Source of the DNA: Azolla pinnata
Taxonomy: Eukaryota; Streptophyta; Polypodiopsida; Salviniales; Salviniaceae
DNA length: 21,920 nt
Assembly: GCA_037176905.1 (NCBI GenBank)
Contig: JBBBWG010010268.1
Coordinates: forward strand, 1 to 21,920
Direction of reading: 5' to 3'
The notes beneath the pieces are model-generated. The model had not been told where the DNA came from. It was given only the letters and a program-made list of their open reading frames with translations, and did no database searches. Position 1 is the first letter of the stretch, and every line of letters begins with the position of its first letter. The position numbers were made by a program, and so were the translations under genes. Below are positions 1 through 8,641 of this stretch, one piece after another.

Positions 1-1214
1 TCTTGGGTAAATGTAATGTCCCCAAGTCCGCTGAAAGCATATCCAGAAAAAGGAGCATACGGCCCGTTGTAGATTCCCACCATCGAAATTCCAGTTAAGG
101 TAAATTCCGTATCACCTTCGTAAAAAACACCACTTGTCCTTGACGGCGCGAGCTTCTGAATATCAATGTATTGATCGACTAATGAGTATTGAGTATTAAA
201 CGGGGTATTTTGCGCCGCCAACAAGTCCGCCACACCAGTAATATATTGATTGGAATAAAGTTGCCCGCTTTTTCTAACAAACCCCTCGTAATCTAAAAAT
301 CCAGCCCCAGATCCTGACAACAATGGGGAAGAAAAGCTCCCAGAGGCGGCAAGTTCAACCAAAACATCATTTTCCCCATTCGAATAATAATCAATTTCAA
401 AAAACAAAGATCCCAGAGGTTGCAGGATATTCGTCTCCCCGTGAATACTAATACTGATTCCAGTTTCAGGATCGCTAGTGAGAGAAGATGACCCTGTTGT
501 CGCGACAATAGGATAATTAAATTTACCAAAATAACTATCAAACTCAACATTTACCTCCTGCCCGTTGAAAAGAGATTTTCCACTTACCAAGTAATACAAA
601 CCGCCAGACCCAGACTCTTGAAACTGCGTAACCTGGCCCTGGCCGCTAGGAATTGAGATTCCAAACATGCCGTATTTCACGCCTTGGGACGGATAATCGG
701 ATAGCCCGCTTTGAGTAATATTCCCAGAAAAAATACCAGACCCAATCCCAACCAAATTTGAGTAGATTGTCGGCGGCGAAAACCCGTTAATTGTTAAATC
801 GAACTCGAAATCGCTTGACCCGTTATTAGTAATGAAAAATCTATCAAACGGATTATTTTGATACCCCGAAAACTTATCTTCGTAAGAAATTGGGTGGCTG
901 TTAATCTCTTCGTAAGAAAAATATGACGGCAGCAAATCCCCAGAAATTAAACCACTTTTTAATCCATAGTTAATCTTCAGTTCGCCGCCGCGATAAGTAG
1001 AAACAAAACGGTCACTATAATCGTAAACAATTCCGCTTTTTAGTTTATATTGCGCCAGCCCAGAGCCATTACTAGACTTAACACCAAACAAAACATCTTC
1101 GCTTGGAGAAAAAAGAGAAAGTTCATAGGAGAAATCAAGGCCCGAATTAAGGTAAGCCGGGATTAACTGCTCTTGAAACTTTCTTGTTTTTGTTGTTCCG
1201 GTGGTTGAAATCAT
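1..1214 (-). CDS. Ser-Gly-rich tail tip / fibre protein, C-terminus beyond left edge
   Basis: This reading frame is open from an ATG at 1214 to the left edge, giving 404 visible residues and no stop, so the C-terminus is missing. The start overlaps the stop of the upstream hub gene as ATGA (1211-1214), which argues for translational coupling. The visible protein is beta-type in composition: rich in Ser, Gly, Tyr, Phe and Asn, poor in Lys/Arg runs, with no signal peptide and no membrane helix. By hand count it holds about 20 Ser-Gly dipeptides, often after an aromatic or aliphatic residue (FSG, KSG, LSG). I recognise no catalytic motif. The place right after the hub gene and the composition suggest a tail-tip adhesin or fibre; that role is inference. 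Confidence in the gene is high, in the function modest. Confidence 0.75.
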   Translation of the reverse strand, partial: MISTTGTTKTRKFQEQLIPAYLNSGLDFSYELSLFSPSEDVLFGVKSSNGSGLAQYKLKSGIVYDYSDRFVSTYRGGELKINYGLKSGLISGDLLPSYFSYEEINSHPISYEDKFSGYQNNPFDRFFITNNGSSDFEFDLTINGFSPPTIYSNLVGIGSGIFSGNITQSGLSDYPSQGVKYGMFGISIPSGQGQVTQFQESGSGGLYYLVSGKSLFNGQEVNVEFDSYFGKFNYPIVATTGSSSLTSDPETGISISIHGETNILQPLGSLFFEIDYYSNGENDVLVELAASGSFSSPLLSGSGAGFLDYEGFVRKSGQLYSNQYITGVADLLAAQNTPFNTQYSLVDQYIDIQKLAPSRTSGVFYEGDTEFTLTGISMVGIYNGPYAPFSGYAFSGLGDITFTQ

Positions 1215-3703
1215 TTCGTTTGCCTAAAATAGTTCTTAGCTTTGCCCTTTGTCGCCGCATCCTCTTCAAATTTCTTTTCAATTGAATTGTCAGATTTGTG
1301 CCGTATCGGGACGTTGGAGAATGATACGGATGTTCTTACCCCCGAATCTCCAACAGAAATTGAGAAACTTGATAGCCCATCAGCGGGGGTGAATTTTATC
1401 GCTGGAATCCCCGAAATTTCGTAATTCTTTGTCAACCTTTGAACGCTCGGGAACATTCTTTGGCGGCTGTTAAAATTCAAAAGAAGATTGTTGATTTGCG
1501 CGTCACTATATCCGCAAGTTGCCGTGCCAGAGGTTTCTAGGAATTTTACTAAGTTCTGGGTGGCATCTTTAAAATCAAGTTCAGATGCAACATCATTTTG
1601 GCTTTGTTCAATAAAGTCGCCAAGAATTGATTCTTTTTTCGGAATAACCGTCTTTATATCATTTGTGAAAGTTGCTCCATTCGCAACTACAACGTAACCA
1701 CCGTAATCACGTCCAAACCTCAACCCGGCCTGGCTCGGCGCGTGGATTTGAATATTGTTGCCATTTGATTTCACAATAAAGTAAGTCGTTGACGCTGAAC
1801 GTAATCCGTAACTCACATTTACCCCGTTTAGTTCGGTAAGCAGCCCTGTATTTTTTGCGTCAATCGGATTTATACTAACCTGATCTTCGCTTTTTGTGAT
1901 CTTAAGGTCAAGATTTGCGGGCCTTGGATAAGCCATAAACATAGCCAATTTCTTAGCAAAAACATCTTTTTTATTATATCCTAAAGCCAACAAAGAAATT
2001 CCGGAAATATCTTTATCTTCAAAGTCAATCGTTCTCCAGTGAAACGGTTCAACAGTGTCAATAAGGTCCTTGATTGTATTTGAATTTTTTGACGGGGACC
2101 AAATTGCGCTTCTCTCCATCATCAAGAATTGTCCTTGAGATGATGTTGAAACAATCCCTCCCCCAGCGTCAACCTCCGCCCCAGCAATAACGTCTTGCAA
2201 AAAATCACTAGCTTTTTGAATGTCGCTTGGAATATCATTAATAAACGGAAACTGAATTTCTGATCCACCCGAATAGTAATTAACATTTCCATCCGGCGCG
2301 TCAAAGCTATATTTTGTCCCTTGGGAGAACTTCCTAATCCAGTATTTTCCTAAAAAGTTTTCCGCCAAAGATAACTCCATTCTTTCGAAAAATTCATGGT
2401 CTTCTTCATCATATTCAGCTAAAATGAAATAGCCGCCTTTCTCCTGAAAGGTTGCCGCGTCCTCTGCTGATTTATCTTTCAGCTTGGTAAACATTCTTTC
2501 ATATACAGCTAACAATGACGCGTTAGTGGATCTTCTCTCAAAAATTTGCAGCGGCCTAAGTCCACCTAAGGCTGGCATGGCAACAGTGCCCGCTAAAATC
2601 GCAGAAGCAACCGCCGCCGCAGTAATATATCCCATTTTTTCAAAAATAAGATATTGATCTCTTAGAATCTCTGAGTAATAAGAAAGAATAATTGCATCGT
2701 AAAAAGTCGAAAGAGCGTCAACAGAGCTTAGATTTTCAGGATCATAATTTTTGCGCAAATACAAATCTGTTGGAGATGCCGTCCCGTTAAATTTGCTATC
2801 TGCCAACAAGTCATAAAGCGTTATGGCTGAAAGAGTTAAGAGTTTTGATGTGTCGGCGGTGCAAGAATAACTTCTCTCCTCTCCTTCCGCGCCGAAATAA
2901 ACAACTTTAGCCCTAGAGGAATTCCCGCGAATTGATTTTGTTTCTGAATAGTTTACTACATTTTGCCCAGTGTCTAGCCCGCTATCATTAATAGCAATTC
3001 CCGATGATAGATCATAGAAATAAACTGCATTCGAGGCCCAATAAAAACCAATTCCAAAGTCGGCGCACCAAGATTGCAATACTTCTCTCAAACTTCCAGT
3101 ATAATTTGCACGATAGGCCGTGTTAATAGAATCTGGAAAATTCCCAAAAGAAACTTTCGAAGCTAGGGCGGATTGCAATTCTGGGAAAGAGTAGTCAACC
3201 TGAAGAATCTTTAATAATTTTTCTTTTACGCAATCAAAATCTTGCCGCTCTTCTGACTCCTCACAAACAGGGGCGCAAGGGTCCGGATAAGACTTTGGAA
3301 TGCTGTCACAAGGATCAACTTGTTTTCCAACAAGAATCAAATTTGGCGAAAAGTTACCAGTCGCGCTCGTAGAGAAACCAGGCCCATGAACTCCCTTTAA
3401 CCCAATAACAATTTTATCTAAAGTTATGCTAGAGTCAGCATATGAAACAGTAAGAATCTTCCCGCCGTTAGTAGTAGAGGTTTCGTTTGTTTCAACAACA
3501 TAAGCATCCAAACTATGAAAATCGCCAATCTTGATTTTTACAGGCAATAGCGAATTCGTTTCTGGGATCTCATAATTTCCATTTTTATTAATGAATTTTA
3601 ATGTAATTTCAGATACCTCTGATCCGCCGTAAACAAAATCAACAGAATAAGGAAAGACGTTTTGCCCGTCAACGAGGATATTTGGAATGGTAGTGATTTG
3701 CAT
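1211..3703 (-). CDS. Tail tip hub / baseplate hub-like protein (Tal-type), 830 aa
   Basis: This is the candidate central hub closing the end of the tail tube. The first 100 residues are beta-rich, with a pattern typical of hub N-terminal barrels. Residues 203-235 (GSLREVLQSWCADFGIGFYW and the following YFYDLSSG) resemble the segment often found in the second hub domain of phage tail proteins. Residues 132, 143, 147 and 158 are cysteines in a short acidic insertion. Residues 358-384 form an uninterrupted Ala/Val/Ile/Gly-rich hydrophobic stretch that could be a membrane-active helix. The C-terminal 40 residues are charged after an ISVGDSGVRTSVSF strand pair. The ATG is preceded by GGAG, one of the few good ribosome sites here, and lies one base after the stop of the LamG-like gene. 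No lysozyme or peptidase motif was recognised. The hub assignment rests on pattern and position, not on a search. Confidence 0.7.
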   Translation of the reverse strand: MQITTIPNILVDGQNVFPYSVDFVYGGSEVSEITLKFINKNGNYEIPETNSLLPVKIKIGDFHSLDAYVVETNETSTTNGGKILTVSYADSSITLDKIVIGLKGVHGPGFSTSATGNFSPNLILVGKQVDPCDSIPKSYPDPCAPVCEESEERQDFDCVKEKLLKILQVDYSFPELQSALASKVSFGNFPDSINTAYRANYTGSLREVLQSWCADFGIGFYWASNAVYFYDLSSGIAINDSGLDTGQNVVNYSETKSIRGNSSRAKVVYFGAEGEERSYSCTADTSKLLTLSAITLYDLLADSKFNGTASPTDLYLRKNYDPENLSSVDALSTFYDAIILSYYSEILRDQYLIFEKMGYITAAAVASAILAGTVAMPALGGLRPLQIFERRSTNASLLAVYERMFTKLKDKSAEDAATFQEKGGYFILAEYDEEDHEFFERMELSLAENFLGKYWIRKFSQGTKYSFDAPDGNVNYYSGGSEIQFPFINDIPSDIQKASDFLQDVIAGAEVDAGGGIVSTSSQGQFLMMERSAIWSPSKNSNTIKDLIDTVEPFHWRTIDFEDKDISGISLLALGYNKKDVFAKKLAMFMAYPRPANLDLKITKSEDQVSINPIDAKNTGLLTELNGVNVSYGLRSASTTYFIVKSNGNNIQIHAPSQAGLRFGRDYGGYVVVANGATFTNDIKTVIPKKESILGDFIEQSQNDVASELDFKDATQNLVKFLETSGTATCGYSDAQINNLLLNFNSRQRMFPSVQRLTKNYEISGIPAIKFTPADGLSSFSISVGDSGVRTSVSFSNVPIRHKSDNSIEKKFEEDAATKGKAKNYFRQTK

Positions 3704-3704
3704 A

Positions 3705-5276
3705 TTAACTCCAATTTTCGTCTAAATTTTCAAATATCGGATCAGAACTACTATCCCAATAGCCTTTTTTGTGGTAAAGATGATAGTTTGAGGTTTCGTA
3801 AAATTCAGACTCCCGAATCCTAAAAATATCACCTGGGTATTCTCCAGTCGCAACAAATGACGTTTTGGCCCAATACGAACCCGTAGTAGAATTTAAATTT
3901 GAGGAAGATAAGATTTGCAGCCCTGAAACTCTGTCATAAATAACATTGTCCGCTGACGTTTCGGTATAGTTTTCAATATCAATCACGCCAGATTCAAAAG
4001 TAAAACCTGTATTTTCAGTCCCGTTAAGGTAAATTGGGAGTCCGGTATTGACATTAGTGCCGCGAAAAACGCCACCAACTGAATCAAAAATAGCCTCGTT
4101 GCCAATATCGCTAGCCTTGCCAGTAGGAAAAGTCCCCAATACAACAGGATCGTATTGCGGAACGAAAACCCCATTCATTTCAAAGCCCGAAAAGTATCCA
4201 CTATTCCCGCTTCTTACTGCTAGAGTAGGAGCGCGGCGAACCAGTAAGTTATTATACCTCACCCCCTCGTAAACCTCCGAAAGATCATATGTGAAATATA
4301 TTTCATCTGGATCAAATGGGTCCCCAACAGGAGGACCAATCGAAAAATTTCCCCCAATATCAAAATCACTCGGAATTCCTGGCTGGGTAGACCGAAAGCC
4401 GAAGTCTCCCATTTCAAAAAACTGACCCGTGTTACAAAAACCAAGTTGGTTTTCCGCGTAATAGTCTCGGATATCGTATCCACCAACCACGCCTGAAAAG
4501 TTGATCCTGATATTATATTCCGAATCCATCGCCAACCCTTGATCCCTCACTGAAATTTGATAAGATCCAGCAAAATAGTCTTGGAAAAATGTTCGAAGCC
4601 CGGTGCCAAAACCAGTTGGCGCAATCCATTCAGGAGATTTAACATCATAATAATTCCCAAATTCCGTCACAGTAACGGGAAGAATAGAAAAGCCGGAAAA
4701 AACAGTAAGGCAATTCTCTTTTGATATTCTTTCTGACAAAAATAAGAGTTGATCAACCGTTCCATAGAAATTATTAACCCCCGAAATAAATCCAGATGAC
4801 GCCCCGAATGTATAATTACCGCCAGAAAGCTGAGTAGAAGGGTTAACAAATAAAGATTGAGACTCAATCAACTCAGCGGATGGAATGTCATACCGCAAAA
4901 GTGAAAAATTGTTATCTGATTTTTGTAGGCAAAGGCAGTTTTTTACGCCCAAATTTAATTCAGAAAAAGAAAAAGACTCGCCGCTTGTTTTAAGGAATGG
5001 GAAATTTCCCGCGTCTAGACCAAAAGAGAAACCATTATTACCCGAATAATTCGAGAAAAGATAAGCCGCGCCAGTATTAAAGTTTGACCTTTGCTTATTA
5101 TAGGTGAAAAATAAACTAAAATCTTCGAAATTGTTGCCGGAAACAGGTTGAGAGATTAGATTCGCCCCGGAATTTCCTGTAAAAAGCCCAAGTCCCGTCG
5201 CGGCGTTATAGGTCCATTGATCGCGGATAATCCCCGAACTTAAATTAGTTAGACCGAAAAAATAACTGAGTGACAT
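3705..5276 (-). CDS. LamG/concanavalin-like tail tip protein, 523 aa
   Basis: Residues about 20-195 look like a concanavalin A-like (LamG) jelly-roll. They run from an FTGNSGANLISQPVSG strand region, through SLFFTYNKQ and AYLFSNYSG, to the signature-like NNFYGTVDQLLFLSERIS at 168-185, which resembles the closing strand of LamG_3 domains. Such domains usually bind carbohydrate. The remaining 320 residues are Tyr/Gly/Ser-rich beta sequence without a family I can name, ending in a Trp/Tyr-rich tail. The gene follows its own late promoter-like element and a terminator, and its ATG is preceded by AAGGTTAAAGG. It starts the unit that continues into the hub gene, so it is probably part of the tail tip or a receptor-binding side protein. 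LamG is a moderately confident call; the virion role follows from context. Confidence 0.65.
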   Translation of the reverse strand: MSLSYFFGLTNLSSGIIRDQWTYNAATGLGLFTGNSGANLISQPVSGNNFEDFSLFFTYNKQRSNFNTGAAYLFSNYSGNNGFSFGLDAGNFPFLKTSGESFSFSELNLGVKNCLCLQKSDNNFSLLRYDIPSAELIESQSLFVNPSTQLSGGNYTFGASSGFISGVNNFYGTVDQLLFLSERISKENCLTVFSGFSILPVTVTEFGNYYDVKSPEWIAPTGFGTGLRTFFQDYFAGSYQISVRDQGLAMDSEYNIRINFSGVVGGYDIRDYYAENQLGFCNTGQFFEMGDFGFRSTQPGIPSDFDIGGNFSIGPPVGDPFDPDEIYFTYDLSEVYEGVRYNNLLVRRAPTLAVRSGNSGYFSGFEMNGVFVPQYDPVVLGTFPTGKASDIGNEAIFDSVGGVFRGTNVNTGLPIYLNGTENTGFTFESGVIDIENYTETSADNVIYDRVSGLQILSSSNLNSTTGSYWAKTSFVATGEYPGDIFRIRESEFYETSNYHLYHKKGYWDSSSDPIFENLDENWS

Positions 5277-5299
5277 GAAAACCTTTAACCTTCCCCATA

Positions 5300-5345
5300 T
5301 ATTACAGCAAAAGTTGGATAAATGGAATCTATTTTTTCAAAAAAT
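5300..5345 (-). promoter_or_regulatory. Late promoter-like element before the LamG-like gene
   Basis: Read on the minus strand, this holds ATTTTTTGAAAAAAT (5331-5345), then TTCCAT (TTCC at 5324-5327), then exactly 16 bases after TTCC, then CTGTAATA (5300-5307). The same arrangement with the same 16-base distance occurs at four other gene starts in the window. A start site about seven bases past TGTAAT would give a leader of about 18 bases to the ATG at 5276. The element sits directly downstream of an intrinsic terminator. It is read as a promoter by recurrence and position; no direct transcript evidence is available. Confidence 0.75.
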
Positions 5346-5353
5346 AAGAGGTT

Positions 5354-5375
5354 AAAAAAGCGGGCTGAACCCCGC
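5354..5375 (-). terminator. Intrinsic terminator after the 538-aa tail protein gene
   Basis: On the minus strand the sequence GCGGG-GTTCAG-CCCGC folds into a five-pair GC stem with a six-base loop and is followed at once by six T (5354-5359). It begins 11 bases after the TAA at 5387-5389 and ends just before the late promoter-like element of the next gene. It should end the transcript that carries the tape measure and the two tail-tip genes. Confidence 0.8.
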
Positions 5376-5386
5376 AGTTCCTCCTA

Positions 5387-7003
5387 TTAATCTGCATCTG
5401 CATTCCAAGAGAAATTAAAACTGTAAAAATCCCCAGTTTTATCCTCAGTTATCTCATTAGAAATCAAAATACGATTCGACCCTGGGAAATTCTTAATCAT
5501 AATCAGATTCACTCTTGATCTAATTTCGCCCATTGCGGCTTCCTTGGAATAACATTTCACTCTTTTCGCGGACCCCGTAATCGCGAACCCTTTTCTATTT
5601 TTATATCCCAGGTTTTGCACATCATAAAAACCCTGCCCATTAAGAATCGGACTTGGCGCGTATTTGGTAATCGATGGAGTCCAGGTCATCGCGTATTTGA
5701 ATGCCTCAATCGCCGCGCATTCAATTTCAGGATCGGCGCAATAAGAAACAGAAAAAGAAATTTCTCCCGAAATTGGGTTATATGTTACGGATTTTGACCT
5801 GGCATTAGCCGTTAGCCTTTCGCCAGTTCCGTATTTGGTCCAGTTTGTCAAGACTCGCGCATCCCAGTTCACCGCTTCAAAAAACAGCTTTACATCACTG
5901 TATCGATTCCCGGCGCAACCCGAATCGGATCTAACCGTTCCGGTATATCGGAAACAAGTCGGCCCGCCCACTTTATTCACTGTAACTGTCGAATTATCAA
6001 CGATATACGGAGACGACTCGGCCAAAGAACTCCAAGACATGGAAAAAGTCAAAGTTCCCAAATCTGGATTTTCCGAAACCGACATTGATCGCTGGCTCCC
6101 TAATGTTAAAACCCCGCCGTTGGATTGATACTCTTGTTGAGCCACCGCTTGAAAATCAATTGTATCAAATGTTAATTTCGCATTATTGATTTCGCTCGCG
6201 GAAGCATCAACCCGTCTTACTTGAATATCTCCTGAAATTTCGACAATCGTTTCCCCATTGGACTCGCTTACCCCTGTTTGGTATATAATTGTTCCGTATC
6301 CCGAGCCCTCATAACCATCTTGGTAAACCCAAGTTTCAACCATTCTAAATTCGCCAGTAAGACGATTAAAGAATGTTTTTCGGGAAATCAGTGGATATCG
6401 ACGGTCCCGCTCGTCAAACAAAACAGGAGTCTCATCGTCATCAAAAAGAAGAAATTGGGCTACACCATCATCTAGAGAGATTAAAATATCACGCTGCCCG
6501 TCCGATTGAAGAAGAACAAAATCTCTTGCTTTTTCATAGGTCCGATCCCCCAGCCCACGCGCTGATAAAGTCCTGGTGACAGTTGTAATTCCATTAGCAT
6601 CCTCATCCGTAGTCCATTCGTCAACAGGATCAACAACTTGCTCCCCAAGGTAAGAATCAAAGCAATCAATAACAATTTCGTAACGGTAAAATCCAGAAAA
6701 AGAAGATTCTGGGAAAGAGATTGAAATAATTTTAACTTCAGGGTGGGAGAATATTTCCGTTGCGTCCTCTAATATAACTAATTCCTTGAATTGCAGGGCA
6801 AAATAACTCCTCAAAAGGTCCATATCCGCTTTGTAGTTGGCGAAAGTGGCATCACAACTCGGGCGCGGGCGGGAGCCTGACAAAGTTAAACGATTGACGC
6901 CGGAAATGTATCCGTTTACATCAACGCGGTTATATTCGCGAGAAACGAACGGAGTTCTAGTCCCGAATGGATTTACCCCATCATATGTTATCGTGACTGC
7001 CAT
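5387..7003 (-). CDS. Repeat-containing tail tip / distal tail protein, 538 aa
   Basis: This is a beta-rich structural protein directly downstream of its probable paralogue, three bases after that gene's stop. The first 120 residues form a distal-tail-like N-terminal domain (SREYNRVDVNGYISG early, VKIISISF near 90, FYRYEIVIDCF near 105). From there a motif of the type K/R-S-x-[VS]-x-x-N-P-x-x-G-x-[IL]-x-F-S-x-S-W recurs at about residues 205-226, 304-325, 402-421 and 514-534, so the period is about 100 residues. The last copy forms the C-terminus. Cysteines at 350, 363, 422 and 429 could pair. Position between the tape measure and hub genes suggests a ring or shell of the tail tip. Family is not recognised beyond that. 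Confidence 0.7.
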   Translation of the reverse strand: MAVTITYDGVNPFGTRTPFVSREYNRVDVNGYISGVNRLTLSGSRPRPSCDATFANYKADMDLLRSYFALQFKELVILEDATEIFSHPEVKIISISFPESSFSGFYRYEIVIDCFDSYLGEQVVDPVDEWTTDEDANGITTVTRTLSARGLGDRTYEKARDFVLLQSDGQRDILISLDDGVAQFLLFDDDETPVLFDERDRRYPLISRKTFFNRLTGEFRMVETWVYQDGYEGSGYGTIIYQTGVSESNGETIVEISGDIQVRRVDASASEINNAKLTFDTIDFQAVAQQEYQSNGGVLTLGSQRSMSVSENPDLGTLTFSMSWSSLAESSPYIVDNSTVTVNKVGGPTCFRYTGTVRSDSGCAGNRYSDVKLFFEAVNWDARVLTNWTKYGTGERLTANARSKSVTYNPISGEISFSVSYCADPEIECAAIEAFKYAMTWTPSITKYAPSPILNGQGFYDVQNLGYKNRKGFAITGSAKRVKCYSKEAAMGEIRSRVNLIMIKNFPGSNRILISNEITEDKTGDFYSFNFSWNADAD

Positions 7004-7006
7004 GGT

Positions 7007-8641
7007 TTAAATTGTAAAGTCGCTCATGAGTCGGTAATTAGAATAAACATAATCCCTCGAAAAAGAAAATGTCATGGAAAAAGGATCGTATGAATATTGC
7101 TCGTCGGCGATGAATGAAGTTCCGCTTGGAATTCTAACCTCGCCCGTCGCCCGCGCATAATATCCCGAAATAGGAACTCCAGTATTCCCGACAATCTCAA
7201 CCCTCGTGCCCAAAACGCCTAAAGTAGATTGGTTGGAACCTTGCGCGAGTTCTTCGCTGTTCACTATATTAAAGAAATTAACCAAGTGAACCGGCTTGTT
7301 ATTTGTGTAGCTTGTCTTTACTTTTTTGAAATTTCCGGTGGCGAAAAGGGAAGGATCGTCCGAAAAAGTGTAATTGTAGTCGATTTGCGGCGGGCGGGGA
7401 GTGTAAGATTTTTCGTTTTGAGTTTCAACCAAAGTTCCGGTGTAGCCCGAAGAGCATACATAATTTTTCATAAAACCGGAAGATGAGGAATAAATCGCAT
7501 TAACTCTTCCAGTCACTCCCGCCGCGATTCCAGTAAAATAAGGAATTAAATTATCAATCTCGTTTGTTTCATATTTCTTCGCTCTAACAGAGCCGTTTTC
7601 CGTGACTTCTGTATACCCCTCCTGTTCTAAACTAATTTGATTTTCGTAAGACCAAAAATAGCCAGAGTAATTTGACGGGTCGTTTGAATAAGAGTAGTTG
7701 TAGGATAAACTGCCCTCAAAATTGTTTCTCGTCACGGACTTTTCAACAGGGTCGTCCGTTAAAGAACAAGTGGAGTCGATTTCGCCAGACCAACGATTGT
7801 AGAAACTTTCCACCCTGTCAAAAATTCCGGTTTTAACAACATTCCACCCAGAGTTAGCGTAATCAATTTTCAAACCCAATTCTGTTTTGCGGGTGGCTGT
7901 GACTTTGCCGCCCTCAGTAACATTGGAAATTCCATTCGTGTCGTAACTCAAGGCGTGGTTGTAATCCCAAACATAAGGTAGCCCAGATTGATATTCGTAA
8001 GTCTCTGAGTATGAGTATTTTCCGTTGATTTTATCGTAGCGCGAACCGTTTCTTTTTATTCCCTCGCCGCTGAAATAAAAATCGGGCTGAACTGGATGGT
8101 AAATCCCAAAGTTTTCCAAATCCGCCAAAACTGCGGTTTTGATATTTACAGCCCCGGAAAACGTATTTGTAAAACCTTTTTCGAAATCTATTTCAATATT
8201 GCGAGTAAAACTAACGGTCTTATTATTATCCTGATTATATTCGAACGACTCGCTGAAAGAATTAAGGTATTGGAAATAACCGGAGGAACCAATATTCCGC
8301 AGCCCGGTCAAGAAAGACAAATCGCCGGTTTTTAAAATTTGAAAACCGATGTTATAGAGTTTTTTCGATACGTCCTGCCCGCCGTCAGAAGAAAAAGAAG
8401 TGATTTTACCGGAACCAAGATTAACATCTCCGGCGTAAATTTCGAAGTAATCCCCTGTGACATATGGCGTTAAGCCGCTAATTCCAGACCAAAGGGCGTA
8501 GGTTGAATCTTCTCTATTTTTGAATCTGGCGCGGGTAGTATAATTCTCGACGTTGCGATAATTGATTGAGTCCCCCCAAAAATCACAAGTTTGGGTCATG
8601 CCCAAAATTTCAGCGCAATCTATGGTGAGGGATTGACTCAT
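7007..8641 (-). CDS. Repeat-containing tail tip / distal tail protein, 544 aa
   Basis: This is the first gene after the tape measure, overlapping its stop by ATGA (8638-8641). That is the usual place of the distal tail protein, though it is longer than classical Dit proteins. It is beta-rich and high in Tyr, Ser, Asn and Gly. A motif ending in alternating aromatic and Ser residues (such as KSVTRNNFEGSLSYNYSYSN and KSYTPRPPQIDYNYTFSD) occurs at about 201-220, 301-322, 411-430 and 514-531. The length, the four-fold spacing near 100 residues and an N-terminal KITSFSSDGG...YNIGF segment parallel the next gene's protein, so I infer paralogy. No enzyme motif, signal peptide or membrane helix was seen. 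Confidence 0.7.
   Translation of the reverse strand: MSQSLTIDCAEILGMTQTCDFWGDSINYRNVENYTTRARFKNREDSTYALWSGISGLTPYVTGDYFEIYAGDVNLGSGKITSFSSDGGQDVSKKLYNIGFQILKTGDLSFLTGLRNIGSSGYFQYLNSFSESFEYNQDNNKTVSFTRNIEIDFEKGFTNTFSGAVNIKTAVLADLENFGIYHPVQPDFYFSGEGIKRNGSRYDKINGKYSYSETYEYQSGLPYVWDYNHALSYDTNGISNVTEGGKVTATRKTELGLKIDYANSGWNVVKTGIFDRVESFYNRWSGEIDSTCSLTDDPVEKSVTRNNFEGSLSYNYSYSNDPSNYSGYFWSYENQISLEQEGYTEVTENGSVRAKKYETNEIDNLIPYFTGIAAGVTGRVNAIYSSSSGFMKNYVCSSGYTGTLVETQNEKSYTPRPPQIDYNYTFSDDPSLFATGNFKKVKTSYTNNKPVHLVNFFNIVNSEELAQGSNQSTLGVLGTRVEIVGNTGVPISGYYARATGEVRIPSGTSFIADEQYSYDPFSMTFSFSRDYVYSNYRLMSDFTI

Noticed and set aside
292..550. Minus-strand 85-codon frame
   Set aside because: It lies inside the left-edge tail protein gene in another frame; the main frame is open for 404 codons and continuous with the operon.
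5331..5345. T6-x-A6 palindromes read as terminators
   Set aside because: The stems would be made only of A-T pairs with no following T-run, and their fixed distance to the TTCC box ties them to the promoter-like element instead.
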